Source of the DNA: Acidimicrobiaceae bacterium
Lineage (GTDB): Bacteria; Actinomycetota; Acidimicrobiia; Acidimicrobiales; RAAP-2
DNA: 34,297 bases
Reading direction: 5' to 3'
NCBI GenBank assembly: GCA_003141815.1
Contig: PLNQ01000096.1
Location: 16,396 to 50,692, forward strand
Position numbers and translations under genes: made by a program. The number at the start of each line of letters is the position of its first letter. Position 1 is the stretch's first letter. The notes under the pieces were generated by a model that was given only the letters and a program-made list of their open reading frames with translations, was not told the DNA's origin and ran no database searches. Below, piece after piece: positions 33,196 to 34,297 of the stretch.

Positions 33196-34083
33196 GTGGA
33201 ACCACAAAAGGTAATTCTCTACTACGGCTTCACGCCGCTCGACGACCTTGGCGCCGTGCGGCTCTGGCAACGTGAGCTCTGCGAGCGACTCGATCTCAAG
33301 GGACGTATTCTCCTTTCACCACACGGCATAAACGGGACCCTCGGTGGCGCGATGTCGGCCCTCGCGACGTATATCAAGCGCACCAAGGAGTACCCGGGCT
33401 TCAAGGGGATTGATTTCAAGTGGTCCGAAGGGACGGGTCACGACTTCCCACGCCTACGGGTGCGCGTACGTGACGAGATCGTCACCTTTGGTGCACCAGG
33501 CGAACTCGAAGTCGATCATCGTGGCGTCGTGGGCGGAGGCGCTCGTCTGAAGCCGAGTGAGGTCAACGAACTGGTCAATGCACGTGGCGACGACGTCGTG
33601 TTCTTCGACGCGCGCAATGCCTTTGAGGCAAAGATCGGTCGATTCAAGAACGCCGTCGTACCTGACGTGAAGGCCACGCGCGACTTCGTCGGCGAACTGG
33701 AGAGCGGAAAGTTCGATCACTTGAAGGAGAGGCCCATCGTCACGTACTGCACGGGGGGCGTTCGCTGTGAAGTGCTCTCGTCAGTCATGAAGAAGCGCGG
33801 CTTTCAAGAGGTCTACCAACTCGACGGGGGCATCGTGCGTTACGGCGAGGAGTTCGGTGACGACGGACTCTGGGAAGGGTCGCTCTATATCTTTGATTCA
33901 CGGATGAGCCATGAATTCAGTGACGATTCGAAGACCTTGGGTGAGTGTGAACGATGCGCCTCTCCGACCAGCAAGTTCTACAACTGCGCCAATCTCGTCT
34001 GTCGCAAACTCATCCTGCTCTGCGCGACGTGCAAGGGCGACAACGTGTCGACGAACTGCTCACCGCAACACCAGTTCCTCTAA
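33196..34083 (+). CDS. trhO: tRNA uridine(34) hydroxylase TrhO (YceA-like rhodanese)
   Basis: 295 residues. The N-terminal ferredoxin-like part ([14 protein letters not shown]) is followed by a rhodanese domain with [13 protein letters not shown], active-site Cys185 (YCTGGVRCE) and [16 protein letters not shown]-terminal Cys-rich zinc site ([14 protein letters not shown] and LLCATC) matches TrhO/YceA. The enzyme hydroxylates U34 of tRNAs with prephenate-independent chemistry known from E. coli and Bacillus. It starts at GTG with a -10 box 6 bases ahead, so it is probably leaderless. Confidence 0.9.
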   Translation: MEPQKVILYYGFTPLDDLGAVRLWQRELCERLDLKGRILLSPHGINGTLGGAMSALATYIKRTKEYPGFKGIDFKWSEGTGHDFPRLRVRVRDEIVTFGAPGELEVDHRGVVGGGARLKPSEVNELVNARGDDVVFFDARNAFEAKIGRFKNAVVPDVKATRDFVGELESGKFDHLKERPIVTYCTGGVRCEVLSSVMKKRGFQEVYQLDGGIVRYGEEFGDDGLWEGSLYIFDSRMSHEFSDDSKTLGECERCASPTSKFYNCANLVCRKLILLCATCKGDNVSTNCSPQHQFL

Positions 34084-34162
34084 TCGGCGACGCGTGAGCG
34101 ATGCCTCTGGCCGGTTACGCCTCGGACTCAACGAGACACACGAGGGCGCGCTCGGCGGACGA

Positions 34163-34297
34163 TCACTCCCCGACCGAGCCGCCCGCCATCTCCACGACGA
34201 CGTCGAGATGACCGAGGTGTCGCGCGTATTCCTGCATCAGATGGAACAGGACGCGTTCGAGCGTGGGCGACGCGGCGCCGTCCCACCGAGGTCCGGG
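34163..34297 (-). CDS. DUF664/DinB family protein, C-terminal 44 residues (cut by right edge)
   Basis: The minus strand is open from the right edge to TGA at 34163-34165. It reads LERVLFHLMQEYARHLGHLD, then VVVEMAGGSVGE, the last helix of DUF664/mycothiol-transferase-like DinB proteins (pattern VLVHMIEEYARHNGHADL). The start and first metal ligands lie beyond the window. Confidence 0.78.
   Translation of the reverse strand, partial: PGPRWDGAASPTLERVLFHLMQEYARHLGHLDVVVEMAGGSVGE

Noticed and set aside
1..34297. tRNA or rRNA genes, CRISPR arrays, insertion sequences, phage or toxin-antitoxin genes
   Set aside because: I looked for their usual motifs (repeat-spacer spacing, transposase signatures, terminal inverted repeats, cloverleaf arms) and found none I could support.

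Overview
The window reads as chromosomal DNA of a high-G+C Gram-positive bacterium (Actinomycetota), and the gene mix fits the class Acidimicrobiia best. The signs are mycothiol-type and DinB-fold enzymes, a DUF3052 protein, a mycothiol-type arsenate reductase, a PASTA-less Ser/Thr kinase, DosR/DosS-like regulators, frequent GTG/TTG starts, and several genes whose start codon sits 5-8 bases after a TANNNT -10 box (leaderless transcripts). I see no rRNA, tRNA, CRISPR array, transposase or phage gene. The species assignment is inference.

Positions 1-8600 are a cell-surface region. A secreted NHL/beta-propeller-like gene (1-1128, cut by the left edge) diverges from a large secreted beta-helix protein with three 88-residue repeats (1626-4190). 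Between them lies a decayed methyltransferase fragment. Next comes the most striking locus: a minus-strand run of three TasA/camelysin-like fibre subunits (8054 to 5239) followed by a SipW-type signal peptidase (5056-4244). It has a strong hairpin after the first subunit and a long, structured leader upstream.

Positions 8880-21100 hold ordinary single genes: methyltransferase, SCO protein, Ser/Thr kinase, carboxymuconolactone decarboxylase-like protein, a collagen-like surface protein with a BclA-type head, maleylpyruvate-isomerase-like protein, acyltransferase, ArsC, amidase and lipoprotein. They are interspersed with an unusual number of broken genes: an internally deleted SDR, a DUF3052 gene with an in-frame TGA at a conserved Trp, a lipoprotein frameshifted at a C5 tract, and an orphan beta-propeller C-terminus.

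Positions 21100-27200 carry a DinB protein, a DUF885 peptidase, an overlapping truncated-globin/YdeI-like pair, a two-helix membrane protein and a zinc alcohol dehydrogenase. The last two are divergent and share a 225-bp intergenic region. It contains two DosR-type palindromes exactly 22 bp apart. At 27179-29063 lie divergent dosR-like and dosS-like genes, which suggests a local hypoxia/redox regulon.

Positions 29100-34297 hold an L,D-transpeptidase, an Asp/Glu racemase-like protein lacking the first catalytic Cys, a COG4315-ECF sigma-anti-sigma operon, a VOC protein, a TrhO-like tRNA hydroxylase, and a DUF664/DinB gene cut by the right edge.
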